A DNA stretch of 64,000 bases from Microvirga mediterraneensis. GTDB taxonomy: Bacteria > Pseudomonadota > Alphaproteobacteria > Rhizobiales > Beijerinckiaceae. The stretch is taken from contig NZ_JACDXJ010000001.1 of NCBI RefSeq assembly GCF_013520865.1, forward strand, positions 2,285,001 through 2,349,000, written 5' to 3'. Below the pieces are notes generated by a model that had not been told where the DNA came from, searched no databases, and saw only the letters and a program-made list of their open reading frames with translations. How positions within the stretch are numbered: the stretch's first letter is position 1; the number at the start of each line of letters is the position of its first letter. Below, one piece after another: positions 34,668-42,972 of the stretch. The position numbers were made by a program, and so were the translations under genes.

Positions 34668-35198
34668 ATGACGTCCGTTGCTCTGGTATCTGTTCTTGGG
34701 CCCGATCGGGTCGGACTCGTGGCGGCGATTGCCGAGCACCTGTTCGACGTGGGCGTGAACCTGAGGGACACGACCTTTGCGGCTCTGGGCTCAGGCGCCG
34801 AGTTCGTCGCCCTGTGCGAGTTGCCCGCGGATCTGACGGCCGCCGATATCGAAGCCGGCCTCAAGCGGTTGCCCGAGATGGAGGGGGCGGAGGTCAGGGC
34901 GGTTCCCTATGCCTTCGATCCGAGCCCCGGTCCCGCCGGCAAGATCACGCACCGCATCACCATCAGCGGCGGCGATCAGCTCGGCCTCGTGGCGCGTCTC
35001 TCCGAGGTGTTCAAGCAATACGAGGCCAATATCGTGCGTCTCGAAGCTCGCAAGCTCCCGGATGCCGAAGGAGGTCTCTACGTGACCCGGTTCGCCGTCT
35101 CAATTCCCGTCACCCGGACGGACCTATGCCTGGCGACGGTCGGCAATACGGCCGGATCGCTCAGCCTGGATTGCGAGGTCGAAGAGAGTACGCTTTGA
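34668..35198 (+). CDS. Two-ACT-domain protein, GcvR-like
   Basis: A 176-residue cytosolic protein with two ACT domains: residues about 4-75 (VLGPDRVGLVAAIAEHLFDVGVNLRDTTF) and 92-172 (ISGGDQLGLVARLSEVFKQYEANIVRLEARK). It resembles GcvR, which binds glycine and restrains the activator GcvA in enterobacteria. A GcvA-like LysR is encoded at 1794-2693, far away, and a link between them is speculative. Starts after GGGAGGGAAG. Confidence 0.88.
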   Translation: MTSVALVSVLGPDRVGLVAAIAEHLFDVGVNLRDTTFAALGSGAEFVALCELPADLTAADIEAGLKRLPEMEGAEVRAVPYAFDPSPGPAGKITHRITISGGDQLGLVARLSEVFKQYEANIVRLEARKLPDAEGGLYVTRFAVSIPVTRTDLCLATVGNTAGSLSLDCEVEESTL

Positions 35199-35204
35199 AC
35201 GAAA

Positions 35205-35227
35205 ATGGCCGGGACGAGCCCGGCCAT
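35205..35227. terminator. Hairpin between convergent ACT and NYN genes
   Basis: ATGGCCGGG (35205-35213) pairs with CCCGGCCAT (35219-35227) around a 5-base loop. No T tract; a weak terminator or mRNA-end hairpin. Confidence 0.5.
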
Positions 35228-35254
35228 GAACGCATTCCTCGGGGAGCCGACGGC

Positions 35255-35899
35255 TCAGATGTCGAATTCCTCATCCGGTGACTGCCGGATGCCGTAGCGG
35301 CTTTCCAATGCGCCGTTGCGGGGCTGCGGGCGGGTGCGCTCGCCACCTTCGCTCCCGGCGCGCTGCTGGCGGTCGGAAGGGTCGCGGCCGATGCGGGAGG
35401 CGAGCTGCGACAGATCGAGGAATTCGTCGGCCTGGCGACGCAGCTCGTCGGCCACCATCGGCGGCTGGGTGGTCACGGTGGAAACGACCGAAACCCGGAC
35501 GCCGCGGCGCTGCATGGCCTCGACCAGAGAACGGAAGTCGCCGTCGCCCGAGAACAGGACCATATGGTCGATATAGGGGGCCAGCTCGAGCGCATCGATG
35601 GCGAGCTCGATATCCATGTTGCCCTTCACCTTCCGGCGACCGGCGGAATCGACGAATTCCTTCGTCGGTTTCGTGACAACCCGGTAGCCGTTGTAATCGA
35701 GCCAGTCGATCAGCGGGCGGATGGAGGAATACTCCTGGTCTTCCACAAGCGCAGTGTAGTAGAAAGCCCGAACCAGAACGCCCCGGCCCTGGAACTCCTT
35801 CAGCAGGCGCTTGTAATCGATATCGAAACCTAGTGTTTTCGTAGTCGCGTAGAGGTTGGCGCCGTCAATGAAGAGCGCAATCCGCTGCTGGCCTGACAT
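35255..35899 (-). CDS. NYN-domain protein (LabA/DUF88-like)
   Basis: A 214-residue protein with an N-terminal NYN (PIN-like) nuclease domain: RIALFIDGANLY with Asp12, GNMDIELAIDALE and VLFSGDGDFRSLVEAMQRRG supply the acidic metal-binding cluster. The last ~55 residues are polar and disordered. Homologues sit next to rpoZ/rsh or smpB in many Hyphomicrobiales. RNA processing is the usual guess, function not established. Confidence 0.92.
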   Translation of the reverse strand: MSGQQRIALFIDGANLYATTKTLGFDIDYKRLLKEFQGRGVLVRAFYYTALVEDQEYSSIRPLIDWLDYNGYRVVTKPTKEFVDSAGRRKVKGNMDIELAIDALELAPYIDHMVLFSGDGDFRSLVEAMQRRGVRVSVVSTVTTQPPMVADELRRQADEFLDLSQLASRIGRDPSDRQQRAGSEGGERTRPQPRNGALESRYGIRQSPDEEFDI

Positions 35900-36140
35900 A
35901 AGTATTCTCTATTCGTGTCTGCCGGAGCGGCATAACAGCCTTCATTATTCAAGCGGCATCCAATATTTACGCTAGCAATAAAATTGCGCGATAAAATCAC
36001 GACGCGCCCCAGATCAGGCTGTTATGAACCCTTCGGACGAGTAAAAACGACAAAGTAAAATACTTAATGGCGTCCAAATTCCAAGAGTCAAGTTGGCAGA
36101 ACCAAGGCAGTCAAGCCTTTGTGTGAAAATTAAACAGCTT
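35900..36140. other. A+T-rich spacer between NYN and pyrE genes
   Basis: About 240 bases, visibly richer in A and T than the surroundings (for example 35941-36000). Probably the NYN promoter and pyrE 3' end. I see no clear consensus promoter, RNA gene or repeat. Confidence 0.5.
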
Positions 36141-36725
36141 TTATGACTTAAGGCTGCGGCTGCCCGGCTTGACCGCCGGGAGAGCGGCCATTTCGGCAGG
36201 AATTTGGTCCGGAGCATAGGCCGGAATGTCCAGCTGGACCAGGGACACCAGGGGAACGCCCAGATCCGCCTTGCCGCCGGAGCGATCGATGAGGCAGGCG
36301 GCGCCGAGAATCGTACCGGGATGCTCCCGCAGGGCGGCCAGGCATTCGCGGGAGGAGAGACCGGTCGTGACGATGTCTTCCACCATGACGACCCGGGCTC
36401 CTTCGGGAATCGTGAAGCCGCGGCGAAGGGCGAAGACCCCGTTCTCGCGCTCGACGAAGATCGCCTTGCATCCCAGATGCCGGGCCGTCTCGTAGCCCGG
36501 CACGATGCCGCCGACCGCGGGCGAGACCACGTAATCGACAGCCCCGAAACGCTCCCGGATCTTCTCGGCCAGGGCCCGGCAGACCCGTTCGGTGCGCGCG
36601 GGGTCCTGGAACACGAACATCTTCTGCAGGAAGACGGGGCTGTGCAGGCCCGATGAGAGAATGAAGTGCCCCTCCAGCAGCGCGCCTGCCGAGCGGAATT
36701 CGTCGAGAACTTCATTCTGGGTCAT
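36141..36725 (-). CDS. pyrE: Orotate phosphoribosyltransferase
   Basis: It makes orotidine 5'-phosphate from orotate and PRPP in pyrimidine synthesis. The 194-residue product has the PRPP-binding motif [11 protein letters not shown] at 112-122 and the N-terminal [12 protein letters not shown] hood of the short PyrE class. ATG 36725 starts the domain; the frame's 27 further upstream residues are unlikely. The rpoZ-rsh-pyrE order is common in this group; here a GATase gene separates rsh and pyrE. Confidence 0.96.
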   Translation of the reverse strand: MTQNEVLDEFRSAGALLEGHFILSSGLHSPVFLQKMFVFQDPARTERVCRALAEKIRERFGAVDYVVSPAVGGIVPGYETARHLGCKAIFVERENGVFALRRGFTIPEGARVVMVEDIVTTGLSSRECLAALREHPGTILGAACLIDRSGGKADLGVPLVSLVQLDIPAYAPDQIPAEMAALPAVKPGSRSLKS

Positions 36726-36836
36726 GGTGCGGTCTCCCTTGGCGTGGACAGGCGCTCTTTGGCAGGCCACCCTTTCGGACGCAAGGGCAATCGTGCCTGC
36801 CCGCATGCATCGATCTCCGATCCGGCCCCGGCCTGT

Positions 36837-37529
36837 TCAGCGGACCGCTTTAACGAAGGCGTCGAACAGCAGGCGGGATGGGTGATCCTGCGCGGCGAGG
36901 AGCTCGGGGTGCCACTGGACGCCGACGGCGAAGCGGCGGGAGGGGATTTCGATGGCTTCGATCACGCCGTCATCCGCGCGGGCGGAGATCACGGCTTGAT
37001 CGGATACCTCGACCACGGCTTCCTGGTGACGGCTGTTCACGTCGAGGCGCGACGTGCCGACGATCCGCGACAGCATCGTGCCCGGCATCACCTCGACGGT
37101 GTGCATCGCGCCCCGGCTATCGTGATCGAGAATATGCGGGCCGGTTTTCCGAATCTCATGCACCATGCGCCCGCCATGGAGGCCGGCGAGCATCTGCATG
37201 CCGTTGCAGATGCCGAGCACCGGCTTGTCGCGCTCCAGGAATCCGCGCATGAGCGCCTGCTCCACGCCGAGCCGCTCCGAGGAGGGGTACCGCGATCCCT
37301 CGCCCGGGGGGTACCATTCTCCGGGAAATCTGATGCGCCCGCCGACGCTGATGAAGCCGTCGAACTCCGCCACGACGGTCTCGACCATGTCGGCGAGATA
37401 GGGGATCCCGAAGGGCATTCCACCAGCCCGATGCACGGCCTCGAAATAGGCCTTGGACACGTCGTATGCGTTGCCGCCGGCGGAGCTGTTCTCATCCATG
37501 ATGACGGCGATGCGGGGCTTGGCTGACAT
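36837..37529 (-). CDS. Class I glutamine amidotransferase-like hydrolase (PuuD family)
   Basis: A 230-residue GATase1-like protein of the gamma-glutamyl-GABA hydrolase group. Nucleophile Cys108 in GICNGMQ, His207 and Glu209 in GVQWHPE form the triad. The domain stands alone, with no synthetase partner. AGGA 7 bases upstream favours ATG 37529; ATG 37556, with GAAGG 5 bases away, is also possible. No other putrescine-degradation gene is near, so the true substrate is uncertain. Confidence 0.9.
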   Translation of the reverse strand: MSAKPRIAVIMDENSSAGGNAYDVSKAYFEAVHRAGGMPFGIPYLADMVETVVAEFDGFISVGGRIRFPGEWYPPGEGSRYPSSERLGVEQALMRGFLERDKPVLGICNGMQMLAGLHGGRMVHEIRKTGPHILDHDSRGAMHTVEVMPGTMLSRIVGTSRLDVNSRHQEAVVEVSDQAVISARADDGVIEAIEIPSRRFAVGVQWHPELLAAQDHPSRLLFDAFVKAVR

Positions 37530-37571
37530 TGAGGTGTCCTGACGCTGAGAGTTCATCCGGGCCTTCTGCCT

Positions 37572-39743
37572 TCAACCCGTTACGCGGTCCACGCGGCTCA
37601 CGACGCGCTTGGCGCGGAGTTCCGCGATGATCGCGTTGAGGTGCTTCAGGTCCCACACCGTCAGGTCGATGGTCACGTCGGTGAAGTCCTGGGTGCGCCG
37701 CTTCATAGAGACGTTGTCGATGTTGCCGTCATGATCGGCGATGACCTGTGTGATCTGCGCGAGCGAACCGGGCTCGTTGATCGATTGCAGCTTGATGCGC
37801 GCCGGGAAACGCTGCGCGGAGCCTGATTCCAGGTCCCAGCGGACGTCGATCCAGCGATCCGGCTCGTTGTCGAAGGCCGCCAGGGACGGTGACTGGATCG
37901 GGTAGATCGTGACCCCTTCGCCGGGGGTGAGAATACCGACGATGCGGTCTCCCGGCACGGCGCCGCCTTCCGGGGCGAACCGGATCGGCATGTCCCTGTT
38001 GAGGCCGCGGATCGGAATGCCGCCCGGATTCTCGCTCGCGGCTTTCTTGCCTGCGCCGTCAAGCTGTCCGCCGCCCTTGCCGTCGGCGCCGGCACGGCGC
38101 TCGTCCAGGTAGTCGGGATAGACGGCCCGCACCACGTCGCCGGAGAACATCTCGCCCCGGCCCACCGCCGCCAGCACGTCCTCGACGGACACACGGGCCA
38201 GCCGGGGCAGGGCTCCCTTCAGCTTCTCGTCGGAGAAGGCGCGACCGGCCCGTTCGAAGGCGCGCTCGAGGATCTGATGGCCGAGGCCGGTATATTGCCG
38301 GCGCACGGCAGCCCGGGTGGCGCGACGGATCGAGGCGCGGGCCTTGCCGGTGACCACGAGCGATTCCCAAGCCGCCGGAGGCGTCTGCCCTTCGGCTCGT
38401 ACGATCTCGACCTCGTCGCCGTTCTGCAGCTCCGTCAGGAGCGGCGACATGCGGCCGTTGATCTTGCAGCCGACGGCGGTGTTGCCCACGTCGGTGTGCA
38501 CCGCGTAGGCGAAGTCGATGGGCGTCGCGCCGCGGGGCAGGGCAATGAGGCGCCCCTTGGGCGTGAAGCAGAAGACCTGGTCGTGGAAGAGCTCGAGCTT
38601 CGTGTGCTCGAGAAATTCCTCCGGGTTGTCGCCCTCGGCCAAGAGGTCGATGGTCCGGCGCAGCCATTGATAGGCGCGGCTTTCCGTGGCGAGGCGCGAG
38701 TTGTCGTTGACGCCTTCCTTGTAGAGGGCATGGGCGGCGATGCCGTACTCCGCCACCTCGTCCATGTCCTCGGTGCGGATCTGGAGCTCGACGCGCTGGC
38801 TGCCGGGGCCGATCACGGTGGTGTGGATCGATCGGTAGTCGTTCTGCTTGGGCGTCGAGATGTAGTCCTTGTAGCGGCCTGGGACCATCGGCCAGCTGGT
38901 ATGGACGACGCCGAGTGCCCGGTAGCACTCGTCGATGGTGCTTACGATGATCCGGAAGGCGAAGATATCGGACAATTGCTCGAAGGAGACGGACTTCCGC
39001 TCCATCTTGCGCCAGATGGAATAGGGCCGCTTCTGACGTCCCGTGACCGCGGCTTCGATTCCCTGCGCCCTTAGCTTAGTCGTCAGCGTGCGCTCGATTT
39101 CCTCGACGAGCTTCTCGTTCTTGGCGGACAGCTCGTGCAGGTGGCGCTTGATGGCCTCATAGGCCTCCGGGTCGAGGTTCTGGAAGGACAGCTCCTCCAG
39201 CTCCTCGCGCATTTCCTGGATACCCATGCGGCCGGCGAGCGGAGCGTAGATGTCGAGGGTCTCTTCCGCGATGCGCTTGCGCTTCTCCGCCGGCATGAAC
39301 TGGAGCGTGCGCATGTTGTGCAGACGGTCGGCCAGCTTGACGAGCAGCACCCGCACGTCGTCCGCGATGGCCAGGAGGAGCTTGCGGAAATTCTCGCCCT
39401 GGGCGGCCCGCTTGGAGACGAGGTCGAGCCGCTTGATCTTGGTCAGGCCGTCGACGAGAGCGCCGATCTGAGGCCCGAACGTCTTGTTGATCTCCTCCAG
39501 GGTCGCCTGGGTGTCCTCGACCGTGTCGTGGAGAACCGCCGCCGCGATGGTGGCGTCATCGAGCTTCAGATCCGTGAGGATCGCCGCGACTTCGAGGGGA
39601 TGGCCGAAGAACAGGTCGCCGGATGCGCGCTTCTGGTTGCCATGGGCCATCATGGCATACACGTAAGCGCGGTTGAGAAGCGCCTCGTTGGCCGAGGGGT
39701 TGTAACGCTTGACCCGCTCGACAAGTTCGTACTGGCGCATCAT
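37572..39743 (-). CDS. rsh: Bifunctional (p)ppGpp synthetase/hydrolase Rsh
   Basis: It makes and degrades the alarmone (p)ppGpp. The 723-residue product has the HD hydrolase domain (about 25-200, with His72-Asp73 in VLHDTVEDT), the synthetase domain (about 235-350, DIFAFRIIV and DYRSIHTTVIG), TGS (about 385-450) and C-terminal ACT (about 645-720). An intact HD site and single-copy context fit the alphaproteobacterial Rsh. It follows rpoZ; a terminator lies between them. Confidence 0.97.
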   Translation of the reverse strand: MMRQYELVERVKRYNPSANEALLNRAYVYAMMAHGNQKRASGDLFFGHPLEVAAILTDLKLDDATIAAAVLHDTVEDTQATLEEINKTFGPQIGALVDGLTKIKRLDLVSKRAAQGENFRKLLLAIADDVRVLLVKLADRLHNMRTLQFMPAEKRKRIAEETLDIYAPLAGRMGIQEMREELEELSFQNLDPEAYEAIKRHLHELSAKNEKLVEEIERTLTTKLRAQGIEAAVTGRQKRPYSIWRKMERKSVSFEQLSDIFAFRIIVSTIDECYRALGVVHTSWPMVPGRYKDYISTPKQNDYRSIHTTVIGPGSQRVELQIRTEDMDEVAEYGIAAHALYKEGVNDNSRLATESRAYQWLRRTIDLLAEGDNPEEFLEHTKLELFHDQVFCFTPKGRLIALPRGATPIDFAYAVHTDVGNTAVGCKINGRMSPLLTELQNGDEVEIVRAEGQTPPAAWESLVVTGKARASIRRATRAAVRRQYTGLGHQILERAFERAGRAFSDEKLKGALPRLARVSVEDVLAAVGRGEMFSGDVVRAVYPDYLDERRAGADGKGGGQLDGAGKKAASENPGGIPIRGLNRDMPIRFAPEGGAVPGDRIVGILTPGEGVTIYPIQSPSLAAFDNEPDRWIDVRWDLESGSAQRFPARIKLQSINEPGSLAQITQVIADHDGNIDNVSMKRRTQDFTDVTIDLTVWDLKHLNAIIAELRAKRVVSRVDRVTG

Positions 39744-39882
39744 GCGGCCGTGGTTCCCTTCGGTCCTGTTATCTGGCTGAAATGACGAAGCTATCGAAGA
39801 TATTGTACAACATCTTCCATCGGCAAGCTGAATAGCTTGCCGCAGGCCGCCTATGCGCAGGCGTGGTTAAGCCGGCCAACAA

Positions 39883-39909
39883 AAAAGCCCGGCATCGAGC
39901 CGGGCTTTT
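39883..39909. terminator. Intrinsic terminator between rpoZ and rsh
   Basis: AAAAGCCCGGC (39883-39893) pairs with GCCGGGCTTTT (39899-39909). On the minus strand it follows the rpoZ stop by 17 bases, so rpoZ can be made alone and rsh needs read-through or its own promoter. Confidence 0.88.
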
Positions 39910-39925
39910 GAAATCGTCGCGAAGC

Positions 39926-40333
39926 TTATTCGCGGTCGTCGTCGTCCGCGCTGCTGCTCGGGGGCACGAGGCCCTCCAGGCCGCGAAGCAGGTCTTCTTC
40001 GCTCATGCGATCGAACTGGACGTCGGCATCGTTGTCGCCGCCGGTCGAGGGCGCGGCAGCCGTGTTGCTGAGCATGGGAACGGCCTCGGCCTCCGGCTCG
40101 TCCACCTCGACGTATTTCTGCATCGAGTGGATCAGCTGCTCCTTCAGGTCATCGGGAGCGATCGTCTCCTCGGCGATCTCGCGCAGAGCCACGACGGGGT
40201 TCTTGTCGCGGTCGCGATCGATCGTCAGAGGGGAACCCGACGAAATGAGGCGGGCCCGGTGGCTTGCCAGCAGAACGAGCTCAAACCGGTTGTCGACCTT
40301 GTCGATGCAGTCTTCGACGGTCACGCGAGCCAT
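39926..40333 (-). CDS. rpoZ: DNA-directed RNA polymerase omega subunit
   Basis: Omega assists beta-prime folding and, in proteobacteria, forms part of a ppGpp site. The 135-residue product begins [28 protein letters not shown], the universal omega core, with a longer acidic tail typical of alphaproteobacteria ([10 protein letters not shown] end). It lies upstream of rsh, the conserved pairing. Confidence 0.97.
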   Translation of the reverse strand: MARVTVEDCIDKVDNRFELVLLASHRARLISSGSPLTIDRDRDKNPVVALREIAEETIAPDDLKEQLIHSMQKYVEVDEPEAEAVPMLSNTAAAPSTGGDNDADVQFDRMSEEDLLRGLEGLVPPSSSADDDDRE

Positions 40334-40736
40334 GCGGGGCTCCTTCTTCAGTCATGAGAATAGCGGAAGGGGGATCGGATACACCGGTTGGACCGAGAAA
40401 ACAAGAGGAAGCGTTCTCCGGCAGGGACTTAACCGCAGGTGCGCCCGCACACGCCCGTTCCAGGCACCTGCCGCTACAAGCGGGACCGTTATCGTGTCGG
40501 TTCGGGTGTGCGTTGACAAGCTTACGCAAGGGGCGGTTTAGGCCAGTGCATTCCATCGCGTGGCTTCTGATCATGCTTGGCATCCGGCCAGGAGGCGTCG
40601 ACAGGAGTCTTCTGACCGGCTGGCGGCGCCTTATCTCATAAACAGGCCAATGCCGGCTAACGCGCTCGGCGCCTTGACTCCACGGCGTCCCGGTGCGAGT
40701 CCCGCGCGAATTCTATCAAGGAAGGGTCCGCTCCCG
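40334..40736. other. Divergent promoter region between rpoZ and fabD
   Basis: About 400 bases without a supported gene. It contains an inverted repeat GCAGGTGC (40435-40442) / GCACCTGC (40464-40471) and a TTGACA at 40513-40518 that lacks a good -10 at 17 bases. It should hold promoters for rpoZ (minus) and fabD (plus). Ribosome binding site AAGGAAGGG lies at 40719-40727. Confidence 0.5.
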
Positions 40737-41684
40737 ATGACGCGCGCATTCATTTTCCCCGGCCAGGGAAGCCAGGCTGTCGGCATGGGCAAGGCCCTGG
40801 CCGACGCCTTTCCGCAGGCCAAGGCCGTTTTCGACGAGGTGGACGAGGCTCTCTCCCAGAAGCTCTCCGCCATCATGTGGGAAGGTCCGGCCGAGGAGCT
40901 GACCCTCACGGCCAACACCCAGCCGGCCCTGATGGCCGTGAGCCTGGCGGCAATGCGGGTGCTGGAGGCCGAAGCCGGTCTCGACCTGAAGAAACACGCC
41001 GCCTTCGTGGCAGGGCACTCGCTGGGCGAGTATTCGGCGCTCGCCGCCGCCGGCAGCCTTTCCATCTCCGACACGGCCCGCCTGCTGCGGATTCGCGGCA
41101 ACGCCATGCAGAACGCCGTCCCGGTGGGGCAGGGCGCCATGGCGGCGCTTCTCGGCCTGGAATACGACGCGGCCCTCGAAGTTGCCCGCGAGGCGGCCCA
41201 GGGCGAAGTCTGCGATGCGGCCAACGACAATGGCGGTGCCCAGGTGGTGGTTTCCGGCCATAAGGCGGCCGTGGAGCGGGCCGTGGCGATCGCCCAGACC
41301 AAGGGCGCCAAGCGCGCCGTGATGCTGGCCGTATCCGCCCCCTTCCATTGCGCTCTCATGCAGCCTGCCGCCGACGCCATGCGCGAGGCCCTGGCCGGCG
41401 TGACCGTGAAGGCTCCGGTGGTTCCGGTCGTGGCGAACGTGGAAGCCGCTCCGATTACAGACCCGGCGGCGATCCGGGATGCCCTCGTCCGCCAGGTCAC
41501 CGGCACGGTCCGCTGGCGCGAGAGCGTGGCCGCTATGGCTGCCCAGGGTGTCGATACGTTCTACGAGGTCGGGTCGGGCAAGGTCCTGACCGGGCTCGTG
41601 AAGCGCATCGCCGCCGGGTCCACGGCCACGGCCATCGGCACCCCCGAGGATGTCGCCGCCTTCAAAGCCTCCCTGAACGCATAA
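40737..41684 (+). CDS. fabD: Malonyl-CoA:ACP transacylase
   Basis: It loads malonyl groups on ACP for fatty acid elongation. The 315-residue product has IFPGQGSQ at 6-13, nucleophile Ser95 in GHSLGEYSAL and His204 in SAPFHCALM. First gene of the fabD-fabG-acpP-fabF cluster, with 10 bases between its stop and fabG. ATG 40737 starts at the conserved N-terminus. Confidence 0.97.
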   Translation: MTRAFIFPGQGSQAVGMGKALADAFPQAKAVFDEVDEALSQKLSAIMWEGPAEELTLTANTQPALMAVSLAAMRVLEAEAGLDLKKHAAFVAGHSLGEYSALAAAGSLSISDTARLLRIRGNAMQNAVPVGQGAMAALLGLEYDAALEVAREAAQGEVCDAANDNGGAQVVVSGHKAAVERAVAIAQTKGAKRAVMLAVSAPFHCALMQPAADAMREALAGVTVKAPVVPVVANVEAAPITDPAAIRDALVRQVTGTVRWRESVAAMAAQGVDTFYEVGSGKVLTGLVKRIAAGSTATAIGTPEDVAAFKASLNA

Positions 41685-41694
41685 GGAGCCCTGC

Positions 41695-42432
41695 ATGTTC
41701 GATCTCACCGGCCGCAAGGCTCTCGTCACCGGCGCCACGGGCGGTATCGGCGGCGCCATCGCCCGCGCTCTCCACGCCCAGGGCGCCACCGTGACCCTGT
41801 CCGGCACCCGGCGCTCCGCCCTCGACGAGCTGGCCTCGTCCCTGGGCGAGCGGGTCCACGTCGTCGAGGCGAACCTCGCGGACAAGGATTCGGTCGAGGC
41901 CCTCGTTCCGGCGGCCGAGGCTGCCATGGACGGGCTCGACATCCTGGTCAACAACGCGGGCGTGACCAAGGACAACCTGTTCATGCGCATGAAGGACGAG
42001 GAATGGGATACGGTCATCGCCGTGAACCTGACCGCCTCCTTCCGTCTGTCGCGGGCGGCCGTGAAGGGCATGATGCGCCGCCGCTACGGCCGGATCGTCA
42101 ATATCGGCTCGGTCGTGGGTTCGACCGGCAATCCGGGACAGGGCAATTATGCCGCCTCGAAGGCGGGCCTGATCGGCATGACCAAGGCGCTCGCCGCCGA
42201 GGTGGCGAGCCGCAACATCACGGTCAACTGCGTCGCGCCGGGCTTCATCGCATCGCCCATGACCGACGTGTTGAACGAGAAGCAGCGCGAGGGAATCCTC
42301 GGCACCATCCCCATGGGAAGGCTTGGCCAGGGCGATGAGATCGCCTCGTCGGTCGTTTATCTCGCCTCCGCCGAGGCCGCCTACGTGACGGGTCAAACCC
42401 TGCACGTAAACGGCGGAATGGCCATGTTCTAA
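41695..42432 (+). CDS. fabG: 3-oxoacyl-ACP reductase
   Basis: NADPH-dependent reduction of beta-ketoacyl-ACP. A 245-residue SDR with nucleotide loop TGATGGIGG at 12-20, NNAG at 86-89 and catalytic Ser139, Tyr152, Lys156 (NYAASKAG). AAGGAG precedes the ATG. Followed by a 234-base leader before acpP. Confidence 0.97.
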   Translation: MFDLTGRKALVTGATGGIGGAIARALHAQGATVTLSGTRRSALDELASSLGERVHVVEANLADKDSVEALVPAAEAAMDGLDILVNNAGVTKDNLFMRMKDEEWDTVIAVNLTASFRLSRAAVKGMMRRRYGRIVNIGSVVGSTGNPGQGNYAASKAGLIGMTKALAAEVASRNITVNCVAPGFIASPMTDVLNEKQREGILGTIPMGRLGQGDEIASSVVYLASAEAAYVTGQTLHVNGGMAMF

Positions 42433-42591
42433 AGGAACTTATCGCCTGTTCCGGAATCTGTTTGCAGGTGCCGTTCACCCCTCGCCAGACAGGATAAGCT
42501 TGTGTTAAGCATGATCCCGATCAGGTCAAAGGGGTTGACCGGCGCTTAAAAATGCGGCTTTGCACGGCGCAGGGTAGCCGTTTCAGCGTTG

Positions 42592-42607
42592 TCAGCTGAA
42601 CAGCTGA
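42592..42607. promoter_or_regulatory. Inverted repeat upstream of acpP
   Basis: TCAGCTG-AA-CAGCTGA is an exact inverted repeat 59 bases before the acpP ATG. It could be a protein-binding site or a small leader hairpin; no regulator is identified. Confidence 0.4.
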
Positions 42608-42666
42608 TCTAATTTGATTTCTTAATCCGCCCAATTCCTGAGGCGGCAGCCACTGAGGAAAAAACG

Positions 42667-42903
42667 ATGAGTGACGTCGCTGATCGCGTGAAGAAGATTG
42701 TTGTCGAGCACCTCGGCGTCGAAGCCGACAAGGTGACCGACAACGCCAACTTCATCGACGACCTGGGCGCCGACAGCCTGGATACGGTCGAGCTGGTGAT
42801 GGCGTTCGAGGAAGAGTTCAACGTCGAGATCCCGGACGACGCGGCTGAGACCATCGTGACGGTCGGCGACGCCATCCGCTTCCTCGAGAAGAACGCAGCC
42901 TAA
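42667..42903 (+). CDS. acpP: Acyl carrier protein
   Basis: It carries growing acyl chains on a 4'-phosphopantetheine attached to Ser37 in [10 protein letters not shown]. 78 residues, acidic, four-helix bundle, typical length. Its long leader and the hairpin after it suggest it is also expressed separately from fabG and fabF, as ACP is needed in large amounts. Confidence 0.98.
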   Translation: MSDVADRVKKIVVEHLGVEADKVTDNANFIDDLGADSLDTVELVMAFEEEFNVEIPDDAAETIVTVGDAIRFLEKNAA

Positions 42904-42915
42904 TAGGGCTGGAAA

Positions 42916-42942
42916 GGGCGTCGGGTGACTCATCCGACGCCC
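42916..42942 (+). terminator. Hairpin between acpP and fabF
   Basis: GGGCGTCGGGT pairs with ATCCGACGCCC (11 bp with one G-U) around a 5-base loop. The tail GAATTATATT is A+T-rich but not a T tract, so partial termination or 3'-end protection of acpP mRNA is likely. Confidence 0.6.
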
Positions 42943-42972
42943 GAATTATATTGATCGATAGGGCAGGAATTC

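Noticed and set aside
34668..35198. GcvA-GcvR partnership between the LysR at 1794 and the ACT protein
   Set aside because: Both are only GcvA/GcvR-like, are 32 kb apart, and no glycine cleavage genes are present.
40513..40541. sigma-70 promoter for fabD at TTGACA 40513
   Set aside because: The sequence 17 bases downstream (GTTTAG) matches the -10 consensus poorly.
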